From Shumkonia mesophila (GTDB lineage Bacteria; Pseudomonadota; Alphaproteobacteria; Rhodospirillales; Shumkoniaceae), in assembly GCF_026163695.1 (NCBI RefSeq), contig NZ_JAOTID010000020.1:1-50248 (forward strand): 50,248 nt of DNA, in the 5' to 3' direction. The position numbers and the translations under genes are program-made. This document shows positions 34,103 to 42,310 of this stretch, one piece after another. The notes beneath the pieces are model-generated. The model ran no database searches, was not told the origin of the DNA, and worked only from the letters and a program-made list of their open reading frames with translations. Position 1 is the stretch's first letter. Each line of letters begins with the position of its first letter.

Positions 34103-34837
34103 ATGCGCTCCATGGCGAAGGACCACAGTATCCAGTTGCACATCCGGGCCTGGCGCGAGGCGCGGGATCTGACCCAGCAGCAGCTTGCCGACGCGGTCGG
34201 CCGCGACAAATCCGTGATCAGCAAGCTCGAACGGGGCTTGAGCGGGTTGACCGACCCAGTCTTGCGAAGCATCGCCGCCGCCCTTGGCATCCATCCGGGA
34301 GCTCTCTATGTCCCGCCCCCGGAAGGCACCGGCCCCGTCGGCGCCGACAGCACCGGCCAGGTCGGCTCGATAACCCTTCCGGGGGGCCGCAGCGACGCGG
34401 CGCCGGCGGGTCCTCTATGGAGCCAGGGCGCTCTCGTGGGAGATCGCCCGGATCTCCCGGTCTACGCCAGCGCCGAGGGCGGCAGCACGGGTATGACCGT
34501 CGACTTCAATCCGATCGACTGGGTAAAGCGGCCGGAGCCGTTGTTCAACGTCAAGGCCGGCTTCGCTATGTACGTTGTCGGCGACAGCATGGAGCCGGCC
34601 TACCGCCAAGGCGACATGATCCTGGTCCATCCGCATCGCCCCGCGAACCAGGGCGACGACGTGCTGGTTGTCAAAGCGGACGGCAATGGCCGGCACGACG
34701 CTCTCATCAAGCAACTAGTCTCGGTCAACGACGACGCCCTGCGCGTCAGACAATGGAACCCCGTCAAGGAGTTCGCCATCCCACGCAAGGATGTCTTCGC
34801 CGTCTACGTTGTCGTCGGCCGCTACAACCGCCGCTGA
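34103..34837 (+). CDS. CI-like repressor with HTH and S24 (LexA-type) domain
   Basis: The start has GGAGG just upstream. The 244-residue protein has an HTH at about residues 10-65 (LTQQQLADAVGRDKSVISKL) and a C-terminal LexA-like domain with Ser in VGDSMEPAY (about 159) and Lys in ALIKQLV (about 198). It should hold the prophage in lysogeny and be cleaved on RecA activation, so SOS induction is expected. A flexible linker lies between 75 and 115. Operators lie on both sides of the gene. Confidence 0.92.
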   Translation: MRSMAKDHSIQLHIRAWREARDLTQQQLADAVGRDKSVISKLERGLSGLTDPVLRSIAAALGIHPGALYVPPPEGTGPVGADSTGQVGSITLPGGRSDAAPAGPLWSQGALVGDRPDLPVYASAEGGSTGMTVDFNPIDWVKRPEPLFNVKAGFAMYVVGDSMEPAYRQGDMILVHPHRPANQGDDVLVVKADGNGRHDALIKQLVSVNDDALRVRQWNPVKEFAIPRKDVFAVYVVVGRYNRR

Positions 34838-34915
34838 TCCTCCTTCTCCCGCTCCGCCTGTAGCCGCTCAGACCCGCCGCGAAATCACTGCGGCGCCGTT
34901 ATTGTTGCCAAAAAA

Positions 34916-34931
34916 GTTGCATGATGTGCAT
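34916..34931. promoter_or_regulatory. Operator-like site 2
   Basis: GTTGCATGATGTGCAT, a variant of the sites at 34050 and 34959. It lies upstream of the accessory operon, so CI probably represses this operon too. Confidence 0.6.
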
Positions 34932-34939
34932 TTTATCGC

Positions 34940-34977
34940 TTGCACTCATCGGCGCACGGTTGCATGATATGCATAAC
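34940..34977 (+). promoter_or_regulatory. Operator-like site 3 with a candidate promoter
   Basis: GTTGCATGATATGCATAAC (34959-34977) contains the palindrome TGCATGATATGCA. A TTGCAC (34940-34945) lies 17 bp before CATGAT (34963-34968), a weak sigma-70 match with its -10 inside the operator. Such an overlap would suit repression of the plus-strand operon that starts at 35013. Confidence 0.5.
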
Positions 34978-35012
34978 AGACAGCCCGTCATGCGTAGGGA
35001 GCCCGACCACAT

Positions 35013-35261
35013 ATGCCACCCCTCGACACCGATCCCCCGACGATACTGGCACGCCGGATAGCCCTGAAAAGGGTCAAGCGGGCAATAAGGAGCACAGGCT
35101 GGACGCCGAGCAGATTGGCCCGCGAGGCCGGCCTCGCCGCCTCGACCATCAACAAATTCCTTTACCAGGACGTGAGCCACGTCCTCAGCACAACGACCCT
35201 GACCAAGATCGAGATGGCGGCCGAGCGTCATGTCCGGTCGCTGGTGCAGGATGCAAAATAG
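35013..35261 (+). CDS. Small HTH protein heading the rightward operon
   Basis: The 82-residue protein has an HTH (STGWTPSRLAREAGLAASTI NKFL, about residues 27-50) of XRE/Cro type. It follows the operator sites and precedes the accessory genes by 10 bp. It could be a second Cro-like regulator. Start at 35013 has GGGAG upstream. Confidence 0.75.
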   Translation: MPPLDTDPPTILARRIALKRVKRAIRSTGWTPSRLAREAGLAASTINKFLYQDVSHVLSTTTLTKIEMAAERHVRSLVQDAK

Positions 35262-35270
35262 GAGAATTCC

Positions 35271-35912
35271 ATGGCCGCCATCTACTTCTTCAAACAGACC
35301 GACGGGAAGGTCGCGGTTTCGTGGCGCGACCGCGACTCCATGCAAGAGCGAACGCTGTCGCTTAAGATCGCGGGCGACGATTTCGCATTCGAACTGTCGC
35401 CCGAGGAGGCCTCACTCCTGCGCGACAGCATCGGCGAAGCCCTGGATGACGTTGCCGGCTACATGTCGGTCCGGCCGGCCTTCGGCGCGGGGGAGACGAC
35501 GCCAGAGGCCTTCCGCATGGCCCGCTTCATCAAGGCGGCGCCGAACCCCGACAACGTCTCCAACGGCGATCTCGTCGCCGCCGGCTTCGCCGGCTGGCAG
35601 GTCCGCACCTACGGCGACGCCGCCCGTCTGATCGCGGCCTGCGCGCCGAGGCCCGGCCGTATCGACGGGTCCACCCGCATCGCCGCCTTCGCCGGCCACG
35701 AAAGCCGTGCCGCCGACCTGCGCCGCAAGCCGGAGTGGTCCAGCACGCTCGACGACTTCCGGGCCGCCAATCCCGACATGACGGCCGACGAGGTGGGCTT
35801 CATGGTGACCGCCCTCGAAACCACCGGAGAATACCGCATCGGCGGCGGCGCCGAGGCTGAGTTCACCATCCGTCTCGCCCCGGCCGCCGACGCCGGCGCC
35901 AAGGCCGCCTGA
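35271..35912 (+). CDS. Unknown protein, 213 residues
   Basis: Start has GGAG in a normal position. The N-terminal part (MAAIYFFKQTDGKVAVSWRD) is beta-rich, followed by a helical acidic segment (LSPEEASLLRDSIGEALDDV), an Ala-rich region, and a C-terminal TADEVGFMVTALETTGEYRI. No family is recognised. It is the second gene in the rightward operon, so probably lysogeny- or early-expressed. Confidence 0.65.
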   Translation: MAAIYFFKQTDGKVAVSWRDRDSMQERTLSLKIAGDDFAFELSPEEASLLRDSIGEALDDVAGYMSVRPAFGAGETTPEAFRMARFIKAAPNPDNVSNGDLVAAGFAGWQVRTYGDAARLIAACAPRPGRIDGSTRIAAFAGHESRAADLRRKPEWSSTLDDFRAANPDMTADEVGFMVTALETTGEYRIGGGAEAEFTIRLAPAADAGAKAA

Positions 35913-35914
35913 CC

Positions 35915-36163
35915 ATGGGCCGCGTCTGCCGCCTCGGCCTCGGGCTCGCCGCCCACTCCCTTTGGCGCAACGCCCACGCCGGCCGCGCCGCCATCCGCCG
36001 CCGCGACTGGCGGACGGCGCATGGCTGCCTCGCCACCATCCGCGCCATCGAGGCGGCGGCCGGCACCCCATCCCTGCGCGCGTCGGCGGCCGGCATCGCC
36101 GCCAACCTCGGGCGCGCCGTTTCCGACCCCGACCGAACCCAAGCCCTGGAGCCGAAGCCATGA
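35915..36163 (+). CDS. Small basic protein, unknown
   Basis: The 82-residue protein starts two bases after the previous stop and overlaps the GapR-like gene by ATGA. It is rich in Ala and Arg, with a helix-like pattern (HSLWRNAHAGRAAIRRRDWR). No family is recognised; the tight packing in the operon supports it. Confidence 0.55.
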   Translation: MGRVCRLGLGLAAHSLWRNAHAGRAAIRRRDWRTAHGCLATIRAIEAAAGTPSLRASAAGIAANLGRAVSDPDRTQALEPKP

Positions 36164-36792
36164 ACAAGCCCGGCGGCCTCGCGGCCGATCGCCTGAAATC
36201 CTTCGTCGAGCGCATCGAGCGCCTGGAGGCGGAGAGGAAGGCCCTGGCCGAGGATGTCAAGGACGTCAAGGCGGAGGCCAGACAGGCCGGATTCGACGTC
36301 AAGACCATCAACAAGGTGATCGCCCGCCGGCGCATGACCGCCGAGGCGCGCGACGAAGAGGACGCGCTGCTGGAAATCTACGAGGGCGCGCTCGGCATGC
36401 TGGAAGGCACGCCGCTGGGCGAGGCGGCCCGCAAGCGCCTGTCGGGCAGGCCGCCGCGCCGTCCGCCCGGCGACGATGTCCCGGACGAACATGACGACGC
36501 ACCCGGCGTACCGCCGGACGGGCCGGACGAGGATGCCGGGACGCCCGAGGCCCCGGCCGCCACCGTCGAGGAGGCGCGCGAACTTGGCCGCGAGGCCGCG
36601 CTCAACGGCAAGCCGGTTACCGAGAACCCCTTCCCGCCCGCCGATCCGCGCCGCGCCGCCTGGGACGAGGGCTGGTGCGAGGCCGACGGCAGCGACGGCA
36701 TGGACATCCCCGAGGCGTGGCGGCGCAAGAAGCCGAAGAGGGGCGACGGCAAGCCCGGCGGCGATGGCGAACCCGGCGGGGAGGCCCGATAG
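36160..36792 (+). CDS. GapR-like (DUF2312) and ribosome modulation factor-like fusion
   Basis: The 210-residue product starts at ATG 36160. The first 85 residues closely follow GapR/DUF2312: LKSFVERIERLEAERKALAE, then EARQAGFDVKTINKVI, EEDALLEIYEGALG. GapR is a DNA-binding protein of alphaproteobacteria that recognises overtwisted DNA. After a Pro/Asp-rich linker, residues 140-175 (AATVEEARELGREAALNG, then NPFPPADPRRAAWDEGW) resemble RMF, the ribosome hibernation factor. A fusion of the two is unusual; it could act on DNA and on ribosomes. Confidence 0.8.
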   Translation: MNKPGGLAADRLKSFVERIERLEAERKALAEDVKDVKAEARQAGFDVKTINKVIARRRMTAEARDEEDALLEIYEGALGMLEGTPLGEAARKRLSGRPPRRPPGDDVPDEHDDAPGVPPDGPDEDAGTPEAPAATVEEARELGREAALNGKPVTENPFPPADPRRAAWDEGWCEADGSDGMDIPEAWRRKKPKRGDGKPGGDGEPGGEAR

Positions 36793-37686
36793 ATGGCGCA
36801 GGGATTCCAGTTGGCGCCCAGGATCCGGGGCATGGTGGAGGTGCTGCGGCCCAAGGATGCCGAGCAGCCGATCCTGCCGGCCGAGGTGCGCGCCGCCGTC
36901 CGCTCCTGGATGACCGAGCTGTTCGCCGAGGACGACCTCAAGGCCGTCGACGTCAAGCCGCGCCGCACCGCCATGCTGTCGGGCCCGCCGGGCTGTGGCA
37001 AGACGACGCTGGCCCACCACCTGTCGGCCCGCCTCGGGCTGCCGCTGGCCTGCGTCAAGATGGACCGCCTGCGCAGCAAGTACATCGGCCAGACCGGCGA
37101 ACAGATTGCCGACGTTTTCGAGGATCTGGAATCCCAGGCCGACCGCTGCGTCATCCTGATGGATGAATTCGACGCCGTCGCCATGACGCGCGGCACCGAC
37201 GGCCACGCCGCGACCCGCGAGGCCAATGCCATCGTCGACGCCCTGCTGGCCCGCGTCGAGAACTTCACCGGAACCCTCATCGCCGCCACCAACCGGGCCG
37301 ACGCCATCGATCCCGCCATGTGGCGCCGCTTCGGTCTGCAACTGGAGATCCCGCTGCCGGGCGACGAAGAGCGCTTCGCCATCCTCACCCGCTACCTCGT
37401 GCCCTTCGGCCTGCCCCAGGATGCCATGGACTTCCTGGCCGACGCCACGGCGGGCGCGACGCCCGCCATCCTCCGGCAGTTGATGGAGGGCATCAAGCGC
37501 GACCTCGTGTTGGCCCCGCGTCTCGACCAGCCGGCCGAGGTCACCGCCGTCTTCGCGCGGGTCATGGCCAGCGTCAGGCCGCACAAGGACCTGACCTGCC
37601 CCCCCCTGTGGGCCGAAGCCAAGGTGCGCGACCGCCTGCGCGCCCTGCCCTGGCCGCCCACCCTGAACGGCAAGGGGGAAAAATGA
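36793..37686 (+). CDS. AAA+ ATPase
   Basis: The 297-residue protein has Walker A GPPGCGKT (64-71), Walker B VILMDEFD (120-127), a sensor-1 ATNRAD motif, and an arginine finger-like MWRRFGLQLEI segment. The fold is of the FtsH/Cdc48-like branch. The N-terminal 55 residues have no known domain. It starts immediately after the stop of the GapR-RMF gene and overlaps the next (ATGA). Its substrate is unknown; a chaperone or remodelling role is inferred. Confidence 0.87.
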   Translation: MAQGFQLAPRIRGMVEVLRPKDAEQPILPAEVRAAVRSWMTELFAEDDLKAVDVKPRRTAMLSGPPGCGKTTLAHHLSARLGLPLACVKMDRLRSKYIGQTGEQIADVFEDLESQADRCVILMDEFDAVAMTRGTDGHAATREANAIVDALLARVENFTGTLIAATNRADAIDPAMWRRFGLQLEIPLPGDEERFAILTRYLVPFGLPQDAMDFLADATAGATPAILRQLMEGIKRDLVLAPRLDQPAEVTAVFARVMASVRPHKDLTCPPLWAEAKVRDRLRALPWPPTLNGKGEK

Positions 37687-37985
37687 CCGCCCGCGCGCCC
37701 GCCGTCTTCCTCCCCGGCGACGCCGGCCGCTATGCGGCCGAAGCCAGGGACGCCCTGGGCCGGGGCGACCGCGCCCTGGCGTCCCTGGTGGCGCGCGCGG
37801 CCGGCGGCGCGGCGGGCCGCGAGGGACTGCCCGAGACGGCCAACCCGTTCCATCCGTCGGCCGAGGCCGACCTGCACGGCCTGTGGCTGTTGCATCGCGG
37901 CATCGGGCTCAAGGCGCTCCGCGAGATCCGCGCCGCCGGCCAGGCCGACCTTTTCACCCCAGGCAAGGAGGCATCGCACCCATGA
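37683..37985 (+). CDS. Small unknown protein, weakly RMF-like
   Basis: The 100-residue protein has ATGA overlap with the AAA+ gene and with the next. ETANPFHPSAEADLHGLWLLHRGIG (two parts, about 57-80) weakly recalls RMF (NP..., W..G). Otherwise Ala/Arg-rich. Uncertain family. Confidence 0.6.
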   Translation: MTARAPAVFLPGDAGRYAAEARDALGRGDRALASLVARAAGGAAGREGLPETANPFHPSAEADLHGLWLLHRGIGLKALREIRAAGQADLFTPGKEASHP

Positions 37986-38101
37986 CCCGTCATCGCGCCA
38001 TCCGCCGCCCATTCCGCCTGCTGACCCCATTCGGCTGGCGCACCGTTCTTCTCGCCGTCGCCGCCATCGGCCTCACCATCACCATGGGAATGCTGCCGTG
38101 A
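37982..38101 (+). CDS. 39-residue single-pass membrane protein
   Basis: Starts at ATG 37982 (ATGA) and ends with GTGA overlap with the next gene. It has a basic start (MTRHRAIRRPFRL) and one membrane helix (VLLAVAAIGLTITMGML). The double overlap supports it. It has no known family; holin-like function cannot be judged. Confidence 0.6.
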   Translation: MTRHRAIRRPFRLLTPFGWRTVLLAVAAIGLTITMGMLP

Positions 38102-38730
38102 CCGCTTCCGCCGATCTCCACGTGTTCGTCAAGACGGTTTCTGGTGCCTACTGGCCGCTCCACGAACCGCGCCCCGGCGACGTCAACTGGCGCGACCTCG
38201 GCAACGCGCTCGCCCGCTGCTGCCTGCGCGCCGGCAACCTGGCCGAGGACGCGCCGCCCTATTCCGAGGCCGAGCACGCCTGCCGCGTCGCCGATATCCT
38301 GCCGGATGACAACCGCCTGGTCCGCCTGGCCGGCCTTCTTCACAACGCCCGCAAGGCGTTCGTCACCATTTCCGACACGCAGAAGCATGCCCTCGACCAG
38401 CTCCGTTCCGGCGCCGGGCGGGCCGTCGACCGCCTGGCGGCAGCCCACGACCAAGCCATCCACGCCGCCGCCGGCCTACCCTGGCCGCTGGCCGAGAACG
38501 CCGCCGCCCAGGTGGCCGCCGCCGTGCGCCGGCTTGACGCCACCGTCGAGCGCGACCTGACCGCCGAGGGGCCGATGGATGGCGTCTTTCTCGGATCGCG
38601 CAGCGCGCCCCTGCCCACCGTCATCGTTCCCTGGCCCTGGCACAAGGCGGCCGACGAGTGGCTGGCGCGCCTCTACCGCTGGCTGCCGATCAGCCTGGCC
38701 AGCGCCGCCCGCCGGGAGGGGCGTCTGTGA
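38098..38730 (+). CDS. HD-hydrolase-like protein with changed metal-binding residues
   Basis: Start is GTG 38098 (GTGA). The 210-residue product resembles phage HD-domain proteins: TVSGAYWPLHEPRPGDVNWRD, ALARCCLRAGNLAEDAPPYSE, then AEHACRVAD and LAGLLHNARKAFVTISD. In this family the last motif reads HD..E, here HN and K, so the metal-binding Asp and nearby Glu are changed. It is probably inactive as a phosphohydrolase, or active in a different way. Known relatives act on nucleotides. Confidence 0.72.
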   Translation: MTASADLHVFVKTVSGAYWPLHEPRPGDVNWRDLGNALARCCLRAGNLAEDAPPYSEAEHACRVADILPDDNRLVRLAGLLHNARKAFVTISDTQKHALDQLRSGAGRAVDRLAAAHDQAIHAAAGLPWPLAENAAAQVAAAVRRLDATVERDLTAEGPMDGVFLGSRSAPLPTVIVPWPWHKAADEWLARLYRWLPISLASAARREGRL

Positions 38731-38756
38731 TGGAGACCGCGCTAGGAGGAACCCCG

Positions 38757-39131
38757 ATGGACGCCATGGAAAGCCTCGCCACCGAAAGCCGGCGGCGCCA
38801 CGCCGCCCAGGCCGCCAAGCCGATCGTCGTGCGCGGCGCGCCGCCGCTGCCGATGCGCTACTGCGGCGAGTGCGGGAACCCCTACTGGCCGACCCGCCAG
38901 GACCAGGACTTCTGCGGCACCGCCTGCCGGCAGAATTTCCACAAGCGACGCTATCAGCGCGGCGCCGAGCTGTACGACTTCGCCATGGATTGGCGCGGCA
39001 AGCGCCGCAAGGGCGGCTTCACCGAGTTCTGCCGGATCGTCGACGAATGGCTGCGCGACGAGCGCGACCGCCGCGCGCGGCACGCGAAAATCCGCGAGGC
39101 CCACCAGCGCCAGATAAAGGGAGGCCAATGA
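38757..39131 (+). CDS. Small zinc-finger-like protein
   Basis: ATG 38757 has AGGAGG upstream; an alternative ATG at 38730 overlaps the previous stop. The 124-residue protein has CGECGNPYWP, then DFCGTACRQNFHKRRY, a four-Cys zinc site near residues 36-57, and a helical basic end. It resembles zinc-ribbon proteins of phages. Nucleic-acid binding is likely. Confidence 0.68.
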   Translation: MDAMESLATESRRRHAAQAAKPIVVRGAPPLPMRYCGECGNPYWPTRQDQDFCGTACRQNFHKRRYQRGAELYDFAMDWRGKRRKGGFTEFCRIVDEWLRDERDRRARHAKIREAHQRQIKGGQ

Positions 39132-39895
39132 TGCCCGCCTTCGGCTTCAAGTCCCGCTTCGCCCGCCTGGTCGAGGCCGGCACCAAGCGCCAGACCATCC
39201 GCGCCGAGCGCGTCGACGGCGCCCCACCCTGCCGGTTCGGCCAGTGGGTCACGTGCTGGGAGGGCCTGCGCACGCGAGCGTGCCGCAAGATCAACGCCGG
39301 ACCCTGCACCGCCGTGCGGCGGATCGAGATCGGCAAGGCCCCCCTCGCCCAGATCCGGATCGACGACAGGCCGCTTGACAACGCCGAGGCCGAAGCCCTG
39401 GCCATGGCCGACGGCTTCACCGGCCTCGAAACCGGCTTCGGCTTGCTCGCCTTCTTCGACGTCGAGCATGGCCTGCCGTTCCAGGGTTGGATCGTCGAAT
39501 GGGCGCCGATGGGAAAGTATGCCCTGCCGCCGGGCTTCGTCGGTCAACCCTCGGTGCCGTTGCTCGACGGCCCGTGGGTTCCTGCCACCGGCGTCGACGA
39601 AGAAGGCGTCCTGGTCGCGCCAGCCGCTGGTGGATCGACGCCCACGGTCTGTGTGGTCGGCGACCCGCACGAGGCGTTTCGCACCGATACCCACGGCCCG
39701 CTGATGGCCCTCATCAAGGCCGCCCCATCCCTGCGGCAGGCCTGCCTCGCGTTGCTGGCCATCGCGCCGTCGAACCTGGACGAGTGCCGCGAGGACGATC
39801 CGGCGCTGTGGGCGGCCTACCAGAGGGCCAAGGCGGCTGTGACGGGCATCGACACGACGCCAAGGCAAAAGGGGTCCGGCCATGGGCGCGCCTAA
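39128..39895 (+). CDS. ASCH-like domain protein
   Basis: The first 120 residues (MMPAFGFKSRFARLVEAGTK RQTIRAERV, later RTRACRKINAGPCTAVRRIEI, and GFGLLAFFDVEHGLPFQGW) match a phage ASCH-like family that is thought to bind RNA. After about residue 125 the protein has an unrelated tail. Start ATG 39128 overlaps the zinc-finger gene (ATGA). Role unknown. Confidence 0.72.
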   Translation: MMPAFGFKSRFARLVEAGTKRQTIRAERVDGAPPCRFGQWVTCWEGLRTRACRKINAGPCTAVRRIEIGKAPLAQIRIDDRPLDNAEAEALAMADGFTGLETGFGLLAFFDVEHGLPFQGWIVEWAPMGKYALPPGFVGQPSVPLLDGPWVPATGVDEEGVLVAPAAGGSTPTVCVVGDPHEAFRTDTHGPLMALIKAAPSLRQACLALLAIAPSNLDECREDDPALWAAYQRAKAAVTGIDTTPRQKGSGHGRA

Positions 39896-40214
39896 GCCGG
39901 CGCTGGGCTATCCCAGCCGCACCGCCGCCGTGCTCGCGTTGCGCGGCCAGGGGATCAACGACGCCGAGATCGCCCGGCGCATCGGCATCCGCTGCGGAAC
40001 CGTGGAGGCGCTGGCCTGTTCGGCCGCCGGACGGCGGCGGCGGCCGGCAGAGGCCAATGGCCGCACCGTGGTGTTTCCCATCGACGTTCTCGACGCCCTC
40101 GGCCCGCATGCCGCCGCCCGCGGGATCTCGCCCAACGAGCTGGCCCGCCGCCTGGTCGAGACGGCGATCGACGACAACCTCATCGACGCCGTGCTGGACG
40201 ACAGGGGGAAATGA
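39882..40214 (+). CDS. HTH/RHH-like DNA-binding protein
   Basis: The 110-residue product has an HTH (GINDAEIARRIGIRCGTVEA, 24-43) and a second part (ISPNELARRLVETAIDDNLID, about 81-101) like a ribbon-helix-helix. It overlaps the ASCH gene by 14 bp and the DUF5131 gene by ATGA. Probably a transcription regulator. Confidence 0.7.
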   Translation: MGAPKPALGYPSRTAAVLALRGQGINDAEIARRIGIRCGTVEALACSAAGRRRRPAEANGRTVVFPIDVLDALGPHAAARGISPNELARRLVETAIDDNLIDAVLDDRGK

Positions 40215-41356
40215 CCATGGGCGTGGTGACCAAGATCGAATCCGCCGACCACACCTTCCAGCCCTGGTACGGCTGTCATCCGGTGGTCGACGACGGCGAG
40301 GTCAGCCCCGGCTGCGCGGTGTGCTTCGCCGAGGGCTGGGCCAAGCGCTCCGGCCTGGTCAAGTGGGGCGCCCAGCAGCCGCGAAGGCTCTCCAGTGAGG
40401 CCCACTGGCGGCAACCCCTCGCCTGGGACAGGTTGGCCGCGCGCGAGGGCCGCATGCATGTGGTGCTCAACACGCTCTGCGACATCTTCGACGATCGGGC
40501 CGACCCGGCTTGGCGCGCCCGCTGGTGGGCCCTCGTCAAGGTCACCCCCAACCTGCTGTGGACGCCGCTGACCAAGCGGCCGGAGAACATCCCCGGCATG
40601 CTGCCGCCCGACTGGGGCGACGGCTATCCAAACGTCATGCTGATGGTGACCTGCGAGGATCAGAAGCGGGCGAACCTGCGCATTCCCCGGCTGTTCGAGG
40701 CGCCCGCCCGCTGGTACGGCTGTTATTACGAGCCGGCGGCGGGGCCGATCGACTTCCGCAGGATCAAGATCGGCGAGGCCGACGGTCGCCTCGATGCCCT
40801 GACGGGCGCCTGGATCGCCGACGACATGAACGAGGAAAGGCGTTGTCCGCGCCTCTCCTGGATCGTCGCCGGCGGCGCCACCGGCCCACGGGCCGATCCC
40901 GCCCATCCGGCCTGGTTCCGCCAGGTGTGCAACGACGTCTGTGAAGTCCGCGGAAGGGATGGCCCGCCGTGGTTCCACCTCAAACAATGGGGCGAGTGGA
41001 AACCGACCAGCGGTGTGGACGTTTACTGCCATGGCCCTGACCACAACGCGAGGGAATTCCCTAACGTCCAAGGCATCGCTTGGCTGGGCGACGGGCGTGT
41101 TTGCCTGCGCGATTTTTCCATCACTGAGCATGCCCGACGTATCCGGAATAGGCAGGCATTCAACACGCGTGCGATCGATGTCGACGAGCAGGCCCTGGAG
41201 GACTTTCACGCGGCTTGCGCCGATCCAAATCGGATCGCCGATAACCCACTCGGTTTTCAATGGATGTACCGGGTCGGCAGCAAGGTCGCCGGCCGGCTTC
41301 TCGATGGCCGTACCTGGGATGAATTCCCGGCAGCGGCGAGGAGGCCGACGCCATGA
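40211..41356 (+). CDS. DUF5131 / phage Gp37-Gp68-like protein
   Basis: The 381-residue protein has the family Cys triad GCHPVVDDGEVSPGCAVCF (Cys at about 22, 36, 39), KWGAQQPRRLS and LTKRPENIP, MLMVTCEDQKRANLRIP and a LSWIVAGGATGPRADP segment. These are seen in phage Gp37/Gp68 proteins, of unknown chemistry but with a radical-SAM-like Cys pattern. It is in a tight operon with the DUF4031 protein. Confidence 0.88.
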   Translation: MTMGVVTKIESADHTFQPWYGCHPVVDDGEVSPGCAVCFAEGWAKRSGLVKWGAQQPRRLSSEAHWRQPLAWDRLAAREGRMHVVLNTLCDIFDDRADPAWRARWWALVKVTPNLLWTPLTKRPENIPGMLPPDWGDGYPNVMLMVTCEDQKRANLRIPRLFEAPARWYGCYYEPAAGPIDFRRIKIGEADGRLDALTGAWIADDMNEERRCPRLSWIVAGGATGPRADPAHPAWFRQVCNDVCEVRGRDGPPWFHLKQWGEWKPTSGVDVYCHGPDHNAREFPNVQGIAWLGDGRVCLRDFSITEHARRIRNRQAFNTRAIDVDEQALEDFHAACADPNRIADNPLGFQWMYRVGSKVAGRLLDGRTWDEFPAAARRPTP

Positions 41357-41769
41357 CCGTCTATGTCGACGACATGCGCGCCCCGTATCGCCGGATGATC
41401 ATGTGCCACATGATCGCCGATGACGAGGCCGAGCTGCACGCCATGGCCGACCGCATCGGAGTCGCCCGCAAGTGGTACCAGGGCGACCACTACGACGTGT
41501 GCCTGGAGAAGCGCGCCCTCGCGGTCAAGGCCGGCGCCGTCGGGATCACCTGGCGGCAGTGCGGCTGCATGGTCCTGCACCGCCGACGCACCGGCAAGCT
41601 GGGGACGCCCGGGGAAGCGCAGGCAGCGGTGGAGAGCCGGCTTGGCGCCGTCTACCTGACGCCGCGACATGTCGTCGAGAATGTCATCCGCAGCACCGAC
41701 ACCGCCGGCGTACCGCCGGCCGCGCCCGACCCTGACTGCTCATCGATGCCGGAGGGAGACCTGCCGTGA
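41353..41769 (+). CDS. DUF4031 protein
   Basis: It starts MTVYVDDMRAPYRRMIMCHM, a signature of DUF4031, then HAMADRIGVARKWYQGDHYD and KRALAVKAGAVGITWRQ. The usual protein is about 85-95 residues; here there is an added C-terminal part. Function unknown. ATGA overlap with DUF5131 and GTGA with the next gene. Confidence 0.87.
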   Translation: MTVYVDDMRAPYRRMIMCHMIADDEAELHAMADRIGVARKWYQGDHYDVCLEKRALAVKAGAVGITWRQCGCMVLHRRRTGKLGTPGEAQAAVESRLGAVYLTPRHVVENVIRSTDTAGVPPAAPDPDCSSMPEGDLP

Positions 41770-42299
41770 TCCCGCCCCGCTTCACCGTCGCCGAGGCCGA
41801 TAGCGCCTATGAGGAATGGGGCTGCAACTGCGGCCCGACGGCGATCGCCGCCATCATGGGCCTGACGCTCGACGAACTGCGCCCCCACCTCGGCGACTTC
41901 GAGCGCAAGCGCTACACCAATCCGACCTTGATGTGGGAGATCCTCGACCGCCTGGGCGCGGACTGGCGTCGCGTCAATCCGCCGGCCGGCCTTCCGACCT
42001 ATGGCTTGGCCAGGGTGCAGTGGGAAGGACCGTGGACGAAACCCGGCGTCCCCATGCGCGCCCGTTACCGCCACACCCACTGGATCGGCGCCGCATGGTC
42101 CGTGGGCCGCAACGAGTTCGGCGTCTTCGACGTCAACGCCATGGCCAACGGCACCGGCTGGTGTGACGCGTCCGACTGGGTGCACATCATCGTGCCCTGG
42201 ATCCTCAACGAGTGCGTGCCGAAGGCCGATGGCCGCTGGCACCTCACCCATGTCGTGGAGATCGCCTTGCCGGGCCAGGCACGCGGAGGCGCGCGATGA
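41766..42299 (+). CDS. Possible papain/C39-like cysteine peptidase fold protein
   Basis: Start GTG 41766 (GTGA). The 177-residue protein has NCGPTAIAAIMGL (about 21-33, Cys as possible nucleophile), HTHWIGAAW (about 103-111, possible catalytic His) and FGVFDVNAMANGTGW (possible Asp/Asn). This order fits papain-like peptidases of the C39/BtrH type. No signal peptide, so cytoplasmic. The catalytic assignment is inference. Confidence 0.62.
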   Translation: MIPPRFTVAEADSAYEEWGCNCGPTAIAAIMGLTLDELRPHLGDFERKRYTNPTLMWEILDRLGADWRRVNPPAGLPTYGLARVQWEGPWTKPGVPMRARYRHTHWIGAAWSVGRNEFGVFDVNAMANGTGWCDASDWVHIIVPWILNECVPKADGRWHLTHVVEIALPGQARGGAR

Positions 42300-42310
42300 C
42301 GCCGGCGCGC

